From Bacteroidales bacterium UBA5536 (GTDB taxonomy: Bacteria > Bacteroidota > Bacteroidia > Bacteroidales > F082), in NCBI GenBank assembly GCA_002426795.1, contig DINQ01000002.1, forward strand, positions 1 through 64,000: 64,000 nucleotides of DNA, written 5' to 3'. This document shows, piece after piece, positions 1 through 8,462 of the stretch. Numbering within the stretch: position 1 is the first letter of the stretch; the number at the start of each line of letters is the position of its first letter. Position numbers and translations under genes: made by a program. The notes beneath the pieces were generated by a model. That model was not told the origin of the DNA and ran no database searches. It saw only the letters and a list, made by a program, of their open reading frames with translations.

Positions 1-340
1 CGTCCTTTGCGATGGCGTTGCGCTCCTTGCGGTTAAGGGAGTTTAAGCGTTTAAGCGTTAGGGGTTTTCTTCCCTCTGATCCAAAACCCTTCGTGCCCTT
101 TGTGATTTTTTTTTTGTGTTTTTCATGGTTAAAAAAGTGACAAGAGACAAGTGACAAAGTGAGATTAATACCAATAAACATTCTTGGTTCTTGAACCCCT
201 TGCGTCCTTTGCGCTTTTCCTTGCGTCCCTTGCGGTTAAGTGAGTTTAAGAGTTTAAGTGTTTCCCTCCATCTGAAAATTGATCAAAACCCTTCGTGCCC
301 TTCGTGATCCCTCCTCTGTGCCCTTTGTGGTTAAAAAAAG
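1..340. repeat. Imperfect direct repeat, two copies of about 120 bp
   Basis: Two related blocks lie at roughly 3-120 and 203-330. Each runs through the same ordered words: cctttgcg, ccttgcggttaag, gagtttaag, then a tail with cccttcgtgccctt and a t-rich end. They are separated by a degenerate stretch. No ORF is supported here. The stretch looks like non-coding intergenic repeat DNA; I cannot name the family. Confidence 0.6.
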
Positions 341-540
341 ACTATGAATTCAATATTTCGATTCGGTATTGAATTTCAAATCCCCTCAACCTTCGCGAGC
401 CTCCCCTTCGAGAGCCTTCCTGAAGTGTCGGGGCTATAACAGGCATCAGCAATTTCACTCTGCTTCGCGCCGACCTTCTGACCTTCCGACCTTCAACAAC
501 AACTGACAACCCCTTCCCAAAAAATGAAGCACCATGTTCG
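341..540. other. Gene-free region with a small inverted repeat
   Basis: No credible gene. An imperfect hairpin pairs gaattcaata (346-355) with tattgaattt (367-376). The rest is a pyrimidine-rich stretch leading to the promoter of the ROK gene. Confidence 0.4.
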
Positions 541-570
541 TTTGCAATCATGCCAAAAATCTTATATTTA
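541..570 (+). promoter_or_regulatory. Probable promoter of the ROK-family gene
   Basis: TTTG at 541-544 is followed 18 nt later by TATATTTA at 563-570, one base off the Bacteroidota -7 element TAnnTTTG. It lies inside the longest possible reading frame (from 534), so translation should start at 591 or 594 instead. Confidence 0.45.
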
Positions 571-590
571 CGCCTCAAAACTTGTTCGAA

Positions 591-1703
591 ATGATGATAC
601 CCGATAAACACACCATTTTTGTACTCGATGCAGGCGGTACCGGATTTAAATTTTCGGCCGTCAGGAACGCCAAAGAAATTATCGAACCCTTCACCATTCC
701 CGCCGCCGGAAAAACCCTGGATGAAGTTCTGGGTAAGATAACACAAGGATTTCGCATGGTTCAGCAGCAATGTGGTTGTCAGCCATCGGCCATCAGTTTT
801 TGTTTTCCGGGTCCGGCCGATTATGCCAACGGGATCATCGGCGATCTTGAAAATTTACCCCATTTCAAAGGCGGTGTAGCCCTCAAGGCCATGCTCGAGG
901 AGCAGTTTAGGGTACCGGTTTACATCAACAATGACGGCGATTTGTTCACCTATGGTGAGTCGCTGGCCGGTTTGCTGCCCGAGGTAAATCGTCTGCTCGA
1001 ACAACAAGGCAGCCACAAACGCTACAACAACCTGATTGGCGTAACGCTGGGAACCGGTTTTGGCGGGGGCATCATGTTTGAAGGCAAGCTGCTGCGCGGC
1101 GACAACTCAGCCGGCGGTGAGATCAACCGCATGCGCAACCTTTTGTATCCGGCCACAAGCGCCGAAGACAGCATCTCCATTCGCGGCATCAAGCGGGTTT
1201 TTGCCCGTGAAGCCAATATTGATCTGGCAGCCTGCCCCGAGCCGTTTGCCATTTACGAGATTGCGATGGGCCGAAAAGACGGAAACCGCCTGGCAGCCCT
1301 GAAGGCTTGGGACGAGATGGCAAAGGTGCTGGCCGATGCCATAGCCAATGCCGTCACCCTCGTGGATGGACTGGTTGTGATCGGGGGCGGACTTTCGGGT
1401 GCCTGGCCGGTGTTTATGGACAAGCTGGTGTCTTACCTCAACAGTCCCTTTACCGACCTGAAAGGCAAGAAGGTAGAGCGCCTTGAGGTGAAAGCCTATA
1501 ACCTGCAAAACGAACGCGAGCTCATCAACTTCACCGAAAATACGGGCGAGATGATCAAGGTGCCGGGCATCGAACGGGAAGCATGGATCTGGTACGACCC
1601 TTCGAAGAAAATTGGGGTGGGAGTGAGCAGGCTTGGCACTTCGTCGGCTGTAGCCATTGGTGCATATGCCTATGCCATGGATCAGCTGAACCAACAGGAA
1701 TAG
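591..1703 (+). CDS. ROK-family sugar kinase-like protein
   Basis: Protein of 370 residues from ATG 591 (a second ATG follows directly at 594). The N-terminal phosphate-binding motif DAGGTGFKFS and the second glycine-rich motif GVTLGTGFGGG identify the ASKHA/ROK fold, which phosphorylates hexoses or acts as a sugar-responsive repressor. There is no N-terminal helix-turn-helix, so a kinase role is likelier. The usual ROK zinc cluster (CxCGxxGC) and the GH dyad after GGE are not present; the site reads GGEINRMR, so substrate and activity are uncertain. The in-frame start at 534 is rejected because it would lie upstream of or inside the likely promoter. It is a single gene facing a convergent minus-strand operon. 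It might serve the glucoside locus at 23-37 kb, but nothing here proves this. Confidence 0.75.
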   Translation: MMIPDKHTIFVLDAGGTGFKFSAVRNAKEIIEPFTIPAAGKTLDEVLGKITQGFRMVQQQCGCQPSAISFCFPGPADYANGIIGDLENLPHFKGGVALKAMLEEQFRVPVYINNDGDLFTYGESLAGLLPEVNRLLEQQGSHKRYNNLIGVTLGTGFGGGIMFEGKLLRGDNSAGGEINRMRNLLYPATSAEDSISIRGIKRVFAREANIDLAACPEPFAIYEIAMGRKDGNRLAALKAWDEMAKVLADAIANAVTLVDGLVVIGGGLSGAWPVFMDKLVSYLNSPFTDLKGKKVERLEVKAYNLQNERELINFTENTGEMIKVPGIEREAWIWYDPSKKIGVGVSRLGTSSAVAIGAYAYAMDQLNQQE

Positions 1704-1712
1704 GCGATAATC

Positions 1713-2183
1713 CTACTGTTTAAAAACTTCAAAATCAAAAAGCTCCAGTAACTGGCTTTGACCGTTTACTGTGGCTGTCTTCTTGACCGTTCCGGTGATT
1801 CTCACCTGTGCATCTTTTATCCAGATGGTTCCGTTAAGCTGTTGGTTCGATCCGGCAAAACTCAGGTAATAGGTGTTTTCGTAAACTCCTGTGAGGTTGG
1901 CCGAAAAAAGGTTAACAACTCCTGTTTGCAGGTGTAGGGATGATCCTTCCTCAGTGATGTTGAGATAAACTTCGTTGGAGTTTGTTGCCACAAAATTGAC
2001 GGTATCCGTATAGCGGTAATGGGTGGCTGTTCCGCTGTAGTCGCCCAGGATCAGATCACTGCTGCAGGCATCGCAGCGCTGCCAGCCGGGCTCCTCTTTT
2101 TTGCAGGAAAATACCAGCAACAGAAGCGTTGTGAGCAGCATAGCCGTTTTGTAAAAAGCAAGAGTTTTCATTTTAGCCATCAT
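1713..2183 (-). CDS. Small hypothetical lipoprotein
   Basis: 156 residues from ATG 2181-2183, whose bases overlap the TGA stop of the upstream alkD-like gene (ATGA), so translation is probably coupled. The N-terminus is a lipoprotein signal with lipobox VFSC followed by KKEE, the acidic/lysine tail known in Bacteroidota to direct lipoproteins to the cell surface. The mature part contains two further cysteines (RCDAC) and beta-rich sequence ending in FEVFKQ. I do not recognise a family. The longer frame from 2438 is rejected because its first 85 codons lie over the alkD-like gene. It is the third gene of an operon with an M1 peptidase and a DNA repair protein; the functional link is unclear. 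Confidence 0.65.
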   Translation of the reverse strand: MMAKMKTLAFYKTAMLLTTLLLLVFSCKKEEPGWQRCDACSSDLILGDYSGTATHYRYTDTVNFVATNSNEVYLNITEEGSSLHLQTGVVNLFSANLTGVYENTYYLSFAGSNQQLNGTIWIKDAQVRITGTVKKTATVNGQSQLLELFDFEVFKQ

Positions 2184-2863
2184 GAAAAGTGTTTGAGTGC
2201 TTCGCGTTGGCTTAAAGCTTGCAGTGGGGTGCTGTTCACGAAGTCGAGAACGGCCTCTGGGGCAAATTTGGCATGTTGACGCAAGGCCCATCCAATGGCC
2301 TTTCGGATGAAAAATTCCTTTTCGCCCGAAAGCTGCGAACACAATTCGAACAGCAACTCTTGGTCGGTTTGGCCTTTGTAACGAAGCTGAAACAACAGGC
2401 ACGAACGCTGCAACCAGAAATTGCCCGAATGCATCCACTTACCGATCAACGCGTCGCGATGCTCAGGAAAACGTTGGAGCAGCGAACCAACAAGGTTTGG
2501 TGCAATAAAATCAACCGTGTCCCACCACGATTTCTGGGTGATGAGTTCCTCGCACAGGCCAAGTGTAGCTTCCGGCATTTTTTTGATGCGTTTCTGCATC
2601 AGCTCCATGGCGGCATACTGCCATTCGCGTTCGGGCTGTGCCCAGGCATTGCGCACCATATCAGGAATTTCGGTTGCTGCGGGAATACCCTGTGTGGCAA
2701 TAAAGGCCGACAGCATTGCACGTCGCTCAGGCGATTTGATGCCAAAAAAAGCATATTGGTTGCGCATATACTTTTGCGCACCAGCCGCGATTTCTGTCGA
2801 CGCATTTCTCCTGAAAGCTTCAGCAAGCGGTTGCCAGAATGGATGCAGCGGTGTCTGTTTCAT
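2180..2863 (-). CDS. AlkD-like DNA alkylation repair protein
   Basis: 227 residues, matching the HEAT-repeat DNA glycosylase family typified by AlkD, which excises N3- and N7-alkylated bases by gripping the DNA backbone rather than flipping the base. Helical repeats run the length of the protein. The segment QKSWWDTVDF near residue 113 carries a Trp and Asp where AlkD has its key Trp/Asp, and FIRKAIGWALRQHAK near residues 185-200 matches the conserved C-terminal repeat. Its ATG overlaps the stop of the upstream M1 peptidase by ATGA, and its own stop overlaps the next start the same way, so three unlike proteins are made from one coupled message. It is cytosolic, unlike its two exported neighbours. 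Confidence 0.85.
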   Translation of the reverse strand: MKQTPLHPFWQPLAEAFRRNASTEIAAGAQKYMRNQYAFFGIKSPERRAMLSAFIATQGIPAATEIPDMVRNAWAQPEREWQYAAMELMQKRIKKMPEATLGLCEELITQKSWWDTVDFIAPNLVGSLLQRFPEHRDALIGKWMHSGNFWLQRSCLLFQLRYKGQTDQELLFELCSQLSGEKEFFIRKAIGWALRQHAKFAPEAVLDFVNSTPLQALSQREALKHFS

Positions 2864-5205
2864 TGTACCACAAATTTGCTCATGGCGACGGTGGTTCCCG
2901 ACACGTTTTTCTGTTCAACCAGGTAAAGTCCGGCAGCCCAGTTGGCGATGTGCAGGTTTATTCTGTTGGTGTCGGCAAAACCCAGGTTGTGTTTCAACTG
3001 ACCCTGCTGATCCGTGATCAACATGCTGCCGCTCGCGGGCTCATCCCACTGAATGGCAACCGATTCGTTGGCCGGATTCGGAAAGATATGGAGCCATTCA
3101 AGTGGGAGTTGCGTTGGTTGCTCTGAGAGGCCGACGATTTGCTTGTCCCACACAGCCAGCGTATATTGTCCGGGTTGAAGATCGTCAACATAGATATATC
3201 CGATATTCCAAAGACCCTGCAATGTTTGCGGGATATAATGCCAGTCGGTGGCACTGTTGGCACGGTACAACAAAACCACCGAATCTTGTTCGGAAGTAAT
3301 CAGATCAGCATCGAGTGAAGCGCCATTGCTGTAGAAAAAGCGACCGCGCAAACTGGGTTGGTTGTCGAAGATGCCGGCCACTTCCCAATAGCGGTAAGGC
3401 GAAAGCCGCAAGCCCTCAACAGGAGTTTTCAGGCTGTCGGGAGCTACCCAGTGGTGCGTCAGCCGAAAAAAGGATGAATCGCTGATGGCATCCACATAGA
3501 GCCTGAATCCGGCTTCGGTGAAAGCCGTTTCGCCTGTTTGTCTTAAAACCATGTCTTTGTCGGATGTGGCATCCAGTGTGTGATCGTAAAAATCGGCCAG
3601 GGCCACCACCGGTGCAAAGGACGTAACAAAAGTGGCTTCACCCGTGGCTCCGTCAAAACGCACGGTATCGGTATAAAGCTGCCAGGCGTTACCCATCAGG
3701 CTCACTTCAAACTGGTGCCCAAAGCCAATGTGGTTGCTGCCCTTTTGTTTTTGCTTCACAAAAAGGTGTGTTTCATATTGATCGCCAACAGGGTTTACAG
3801 CAAAAGAGTCGATGCTGTAGTGGGGTGTTCCGGGCGTAAATACCCAGCTATCGAAAAAGCCTGACATGTCGCGGCTTGTGTAGCTTGTCAGGAAATCGCG
3901 CAACTCTTCTGAGCTGGCTGGGGCATAGGCATATGCCTGCAAATAGGCTTTGATGGCATCGAAAAACAGCTCCTGGCCCAAATAATACATCAGCGTGTGC
4001 ACCACAGTGGCTCCCTGATCGTAAACCGTTGTTCCATAGGTGATATTGGTTGGAATGGCATTGAGCGCATAATAACCGCCATCGGTGATATGGGCGTTTT
4101 TCAGGATGTCGTAGTGGTTGTCGTTCATCTCGGCACGGTAGATTTCAGGATTGTAGAGGTCGTGCTTATAGAAGTACTGACAAAAAGTAGCCCAGCCTTC
4201 GTTGAGCCACATATCCTGAGCCGAAGCGCAGGTAACCTTGTTGCCAAACCACATATGCGACAGCTCGTGGGTGTACAGGTATTCGTAGTTGAGGTTGCCG
4301 CTGATGGCGAAATGGGGATAGGAAATATTCGCCACATGCTCCATGGCGCCGATGGCAGTGCCTGAGTAACCAATCCGGTCGAAAGGATAGGGCCCGAAGC
4401 GGTTTTCGAAAAAGTCCATCACGGCATGCAGGTTGACGAATGAGCCGGCGACTTTTATGGAATCGGCCGGACGGGTGTAGATGGTAATGGGAATGCTGCC
4501 GTTGATGCCTGCAAACACATCGCTGTTGAGTGCATAGTCGCCTGCCGTGGCCGATGCCAGGTAGGTGGGAATGGGCTGTGCAATGTGCCACTGCCAGGTG
4601 CTGCTGCCATTACCGTTGTCGGTGATGCCCACAAGCGATCCGCCGCCGATGCCTTCCAGCCCGTTCGGCAGGGTGATCAGCACATCGTAGGTGGCGCGAT
4701 CCAGAAAATCGTCCACGCACGGAAACCACGCTTTGCCCAGGTTGTGCGGATCGCTGACGAAGCCCACACCGAGGTTAAAGGCATAGCTGCCGCTGAAATG
4801 GAAACCGCCCCAGTCCTCGTGAAAAGGTGTGCCACTGTAGTCGACCACAACGTCCACCGTGTCGGTGGGGAGCAATGGTTCAGCAAAGCTGATGTGCAGG
4901 ATATCGCCCGTTTGTGCATAACCCGAAACAACATGACCGGCACAGCTCACTTGTGTCACTGTCAAGGCTTTCAACTCCAGCGGAATGATGGATGTTTCCA
5001 GTTTTGGATGCAGTTTGATGGTCGTTTGGGCAACGATTTCCTGGTTGTCGAAGTCGATGTTTTGCAGATGAATCTGATAGTGAACGGCATCCACGCTGTC
5101 GGCAACGGCGCTGCGTTGGTGTGCAACGCCATGGTTGCAGCGGTGCTGGGCCTGAGCAACGGATACGCCAAACAGAACGGCCAGAAGAAGGGTAAAACTT
5201 TTCAT
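2860..5205 (-). CDS. Secreted M1-family metallopeptidase with T9SS sorting domain
   Basis: 781 residues from ATG 5205; an ATG at 5214 is also possible, while the frame to 5388 adds residues without signal-peptide character. A signal peptide (LLLAVLFGVSVAQA) is followed by the M1 N-terminal beta domain, then the catalytic domain with HELSH (313-317) and the third zinc ligand Glu336 in NEGWATF. The exopeptidase motif normally GAMEN reads GAMEH (286-290). The C-terminus has the PNP start and GLYLV plus KFVV end typical of a type IX secretion type-A sorting domain, so the enzyme is probably exported and anchored outside the cell. The first gene of a three-gene operon, its stop overlaps the alkD-like start. 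Probably an aminopeptidase feeding peptide uptake. Confidence 0.9.
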   Translation of the reverse strand: MKSFTLLLAVLFGVSVAQAQHRCNHGVAHQRSAVADSVDAVHYQIHLQNIDFDNQEIVAQTTIKLHPKLETSIIPLELKALTVTQVSCAGHVVSGYAQTGDILHISFAEPLLPTDTVDVVVDYSGTPFHEDWGGFHFSGSYAFNLGVGFVSDPHNLGKAWFPCVDDFLDRATYDVLITLPNGLEGIGGGSLVGITDNGNGSSTWQWHIAQPIPTYLASATAGDYALNSDVFAGINGSIPITIYTRPADSIKVAGSFVNLHAVMDFFENRFGPYPFDRIGYSGTAIGAMEHVANISYPHFAISGNLNYEYLYTHELSHMWFGNKVTCASAQDMWLNEGWATFCQYFYKHDLYNPEIYRAEMNDNHYDILKNAHITDGGYYALNAIPTNITYGTTVYDQGATVVHTLMYYLGQELFFDAIKAYLQAYAYAPASSEELRDFLTSYTSRDMSGFFDSWVFTPGTPHYSIDSFAVNPVGDQYETHLFVKQKQKGSNHIGFGHQFEVSLMGNAWQLYTDTVRFDGATGEATFVTSFAPVVALADFYDHTLDATSDKDMVLRQTGETAFTEAGFRLYVDAISDSSFFRLTHHWVAPDSLKTPVEGLRLSPYRYWEVAGIFDNQPSLRGRFFYSNGASLDADLITSEQDSVVLLYRANSATDWHYIPQTLQGLWNIGYIYVDDLQPGQYTLAVWDKQIVGLSEQPTQLPLEWLHIFPNPANESVAIQWDEPASGSMLITDQQGQLKHNLGFADTNRINLHIANWAAGLYLVEQKNVSGTTVAMSKFVVQ

Positions 5206-5523
5206 AGGGCACATGAATATGGGTGTAAAGATAAAACATGCCGGGCTTTGGTACAAGTCGGCAGTTTCGGTTCTGAAACAAGACCATATTGAGCTTTCCG
5301 AAAAGGGCTGTGCAGAAGAATAATCGGACCGGATGAACCAAAAGCCTGAATAATCCATACATTTGCAGTACGCGGCAATTGTACGCAAACGAACAGGCTG
5401 TGTCGCTAACCGAACACTTCGATGTTTTCAGGATCTGATCAATTCGTATTAAGCTACTGAAAAACAATGATATGCAAAAGTGGCATGTTTTTGGTTACTG
5501 AATGGCATCACGAGAATAAAACC

Positions 5524-6948
5524 ATGATAAGGATGAACACACACAACAACAAAAGTGAAGGAAGCTATTTAAGAGTTGCATTACTGATCAGTGCAGTATT
5601 ACTCTTGTTTTCAGGTGGTCTGATTGCACAAAAGACCTGGACGCTTGAAGATTGTATCAATTATGCCCTGGAGAACAATATCCGTGTCAAGCAAAGCGAC
5701 CTTGACGTGAAAGCCGGTGAGGTGACTCAGCTGCAGAGTAAACTCGACTATTTGCCGTCATTAAACGGTTCGGCTTCGCACTCATACGGTTGGGGAAGGT
5801 CGATCGACCTTGCAACCTACCAGTATGTGAACCAGCAAAGCATGCAGAGTTACTTTGATCTGAGCAGCTCACTGACACTGTTCAACGGATTTCAGAAACT
5901 CAACACATTGAAGAAGAGCCGTTACGATTACCTGGCCTCAAAATACAACTCCGATAAAATCAAAAACGATATTTCACTCGCGGTTGCCGGCTATTACCTG
6001 CAAATTTTGTTCAGCCGCGAACTGGTGAGTAATGCCCGCGAGCAGCTCGACATCACCCAGCAACAGGTGGATCGCACCCGCAAGCTGGTAGAAGCCGGAA
6101 CCCTGGCGCAGGGAAGCCTGCTCGACATACAGGCACAGCTGGCCAACGAAGAGGTATCGCTCGTGCAGGCCCAGAACCAGTTGACCCTGGCCAATCTCGA
6201 CCTGCTGCAGTTGCTGGAGTTGCAGGCCGGAACGGAGTTTTCGATTGAAGTGCCGGCCCTTTCGGTAAACAAAGCACCTGAGCTGTTGCCGGTCGACTAT
6301 ATCTACAACGCGGCACTCGACGTGATGCCCGAAATCAAAAGTGCCGAGCTGAACTACAGCAGTACCGACCGTGCTCTCGCCATTGCCAAGGGAACACGAA
6401 GCCCCAGCCTGAGCATGAATGCCGGCATCGGAACAAATTTCTCAGACCAGATCAGACTCAGCAATATCCCGACCGACCCTGGCTACAACGAAACAAAACC
6501 TTTCAGCGATCAGCTGCGCGACAACCGGAGCACAACACTTTCGTTCAGGTTAAGTATTCCCATTTTCAATGGTTACCAGGCCAGCTCCTACATCAGCCAG
6601 TCGAAACTCAACCTGCTGAATGCCGATTACAACCTGCAGCTGGCCAAAAACACCCTGCGAAAAAATGTTGAAACGGCTTACACGGATGCACTGGCAGCCT
6701 ATAAATCCTATCAGGCCCGCCAAAAATCACTCAACAGCCTCAACGAGTCTTTCAAATACACAGAACAAAAATTTGATGTGGGCATGGTAAATGCACTCGA
6801 CTACAATGTGGCTAAAAACCAGTTAAACGTTGCAGAATCAGAACTGTTGTCGGCAAAATACGACTTTATTTTCAAGCTCAAAGTGCTTGATTTCTATCTC
6901 GGTAAATCGCTTACACTGGCTGATATGAAAGAGTTTATGAATGATTAA
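5524..6948 (+). CDS. TolC-family outer-membrane efflux protein
   Basis: 474 residues from ATG 5524 (or 5533). A signal peptide ending near SGGLIAQ precedes KTWTLEDCINYALENN, the standard opening of the outer-membrane efflux protein fold, and two repeated helical halves with NG-containing beta turns (LFNGF, IFNGY) follow. TolC proteins form the trimeric outer-membrane duct of type I secretion and drug efflux systems. The longer frame from 5467 adds charged residues ahead of the signal sequence and is less likely. The next gene is a periplasmic adaptor, so the two would form a tripartite system, but no inner-membrane pump lies beside them. Confidence 0.9.
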   Translation: MIRMNTHNNKSEGSYLRVALLISAVLLLFSGGLIAQKTWTLEDCINYALENNIRVKQSDLDVKAGEVTQLQSKLDYLPSLNGSASHSYGWGRSIDLATYQYVNQQSMQSYFDLSSSLTLFNGFQKLNTLKKSRYDYLASKYNSDKIKNDISLAVAGYYLQILFSRELVSNAREQLDITQQQVDRTRKLVEAGTLAQGSLLDIQAQLANEEVSLVQAQNQLTLANLDLLQLLELQAGTEFSIEVPALSVNKAPELLPVDYIYNAALDVMPEIKSAELNYSSTDRALAIAKGTRSPSLSMNAGIGTNFSDQIRLSNIPTDPGYNETKPFSDQLRDNRSTTLSFRLSIPIFNGYQASSYISQSKLNLLNADYNLQLAKNTLRKNVETAYTDALAAYKSYQARQKSLNSLNESFKYTEQKFDVGMVNALDYNVAKNQLNVAESELLSAKYDFIFKLKVLDFYLGKSLTLADMKEFMND

Positions 6949-6978
6949 ACACTGGCAAACAACGGAATAATACAACAT

Positions 6979-7006
6979 AACCCTGCCGCACCCGTGCGGC
7001 AGGGTT
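6979..7006 (+). terminator. Strong intercistronic hairpin
   Basis: A perfect 13-bp stem (aaccctgccgcac at 6979-6991 with gtgcggcagggtt at 6994-7006) lies 30 bp after the tolC stop. Only a weak T-rich tail follows, so it may terminate partially. The adaptor gene has its own promoter just after it. Confidence 0.7.
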
Positions 7007-7027
7007 GAACTTTATACACACAACAAA

Positions 7028-7059
7028 TTGTTTTCTTATGCCGAAATGCCTTATTTTTG
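7028..7059 (+). promoter_or_regulatory. Promoter of the periplasmic adaptor gene
   Basis: TTG at 7028-7030, 21 nt spacer, TATTTTTG at 7052-7059, a full match to TAnnTTTG. Predicted transcription start is near 7066. Confidence 0.6.
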
Positions 7060-7077
7060 ACCAATACTTGAGGGCTT

Positions 7078-8451
7078 ATGGCATCAAAAATCCAAACCAA
7101 CATGAAGGAAAAAAGTAAAAGCAATAACAAAAAATGGATCATTGGCATCGCTGCCTTGCTGGTGGTTTTGGTGATCGTGATGATTGTCGCGAAAAAGAGA
7201 AACCAGCACCAGGTTGAGGTTACAACAGAAAAAGCCTCGGTACGTTCCATCGTTGAAACGGTGGTTGCCAATGGTAAAATTCAGCCGGCGCTCGACGTAA
7301 TGATCAGCCCCTATATTTCGGGCGAGGTTGTCGAGTTGTTTGTTAAGGAGGGTGAGTACGTTTTTAAGGGTGACAGATTGGCCCGCATCGACCCGACAAT
7401 CTATATCTCTAATTTTGAGCAGGTTGAAGCGTCGCTCAACACTGCAAAAGCAAATGTTGCCAACAACAGGGCCCGTGTGGCTCAGGCCGAAGCCCAATAC
7501 ACCAAGGCCAAACTCGATTACGACCGAAACGAAAGGTTATGGAACCAGAAGGTCATTTCCGACGCTGACTGGGATGGGATAAAGGCCTCCTTTAAAGTAA
7601 ACCAGGCCGAGCTTGAAGCTGCCAAAGAAAGTCTGAAAGCCACCGAATACCAGGTGCAGAATGCAGAAGCCGGACTGAAAGAGGCACGCGAAAACCTCAA
7701 CCGTACAAATATCTATGCGCCTAACGATGGCACTGTATCGAAGCTCAATATAGAAGTGGGCGAACGCGTGACAGGTGCATCGCAGTTTTCGGCAGGTACC
7801 GAAATCATGCGGATTGCCAACCTCAACGCCATGGAAGTGCAGGTAGAAGTGAGCGAAAATGATATCCCTCGTGTTAAACTTAACGATACCTGTCTGATTG
7901 AGGTGGATGCTTACCTGAACCGCAAGTTTAAAGGTTATGTAACCGAAATTGCTACTTCGGCAAACACCACAGGTGTTACAGCCGATCAGGTGACGAATTT
8001 CGAAGTGAAGGTGATGATGCTGAAAGACTCTTATGCCGATCTCGAAGACTCCAACAACACCATCAAATCGCCATTCCGTCCGGGTATGTCGGCAACGGTC
8101 GACATCCAGACCAAAAGGGTCGACAATGTGCTCACGGTGCCCATTCAGGCTGTCACAACGCGCGAAGACACAACCGCCACCGGACGGAAAAACGTGAAAG
8201 ACGAGGCGTCTAAAAAAACAGTGGCAGATGAGGTGGTAAAAGAATATGTGTTTGTGGTCGACGGCGAGAAAGCAGCCATACGCGAAGTCACAACAGGCAT
8301 TCAGGACAATACCTATATCCAGCTGCTTACAGGTGTCGACGAAGGCACCGAAGTCATTACCGGACCTTACCGCGCCGTATCGAAGTCGCTCAAAAACGGC
8401 GATAAAATAAAGGTGGTCGACAAGGACAAGCTCTTCGAGAAAGAAAAATAA
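7078..8451 (+). CDS. RND/MacA-type periplasmic adaptor (membrane fusion protein)
   Basis: 457 residues from ATG 7078; ATG 7102 gives the neater N-terminus MKEKSKSNNKKW. One N-terminal membrane helix (WIIGIAALLVVLVIVMIV) anchors it in the inner membrane. The first lipoyl half (GEVVELFVKEGEYVFKGD), a long alpha-hairpin coiled coil rich in Ala/Glu (about residues 110-205), the second lipoyl half (IYAPNDGTVSKLNIEVGERV) and beta-barrel/membrane-proximal domains follow in the order typical of HlyD/MacA adaptors. It should join the TolC duct encoded upstream to an inner-membrane ABC or RND pump. No such pump is encoded here; the next gene is tsaB, 11 bp away. Confidence 0.9.
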   Translation: MASKIQTNMKEKSKSNNKKWIIGIAALLVVLVIVMIVAKKRNQHQVEVTTEKASVRSIVETVVANGKIQPALDVMISPYISGEVVELFVKEGEYVFKGDRLARIDPTIYISNFEQVEASLNTAKANVANNRARVAQAEAQYTKAKLDYDRNERLWNQKVISDADWDGIKASFKVNQAELEAAKESLKATEYQVQNAEAGLKEARENLNRTNIYAPNDGTVSKLNIEVGERVTGASQFSAGTEIMRIANLNAMEVQVEVSENDIPRVKLNDTCLIEVDAYLNRKFKGYVTEIATSANTTGVTADQVTNFEVKVMMLKDSYADLEDSNNTIKSPFRPGMSATVDIQTKRVDNVLTVPIQAVTTREDTTATGRKNVKDEASKKTVADEVVKEYVFVVDGEKAAIREVTTGIQDNTYIQLLTGVDEGTEVITGPYRAVSKSLKNGDKIKVVDKDKLFEKEK

Positions 8452-8462
8452 AGCCAGGTAGC

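Noticed and set aside
1107..1694. Long antisense frames over the ROK, M1, SulP and S41 genes
   Set aside because: They are shadows caused by codon bias of the opposite strand; none has motifs, and each overlaps a well-supported gene along its full length.
2184..2438. 85-codon N-terminal extension of the small lipoprotein
   Set aside because: It overlaps the alkD-like gene and would precede a perfect lipoprotein signal peptide; the ATGA-coupled start at 2183 explains the gene better.
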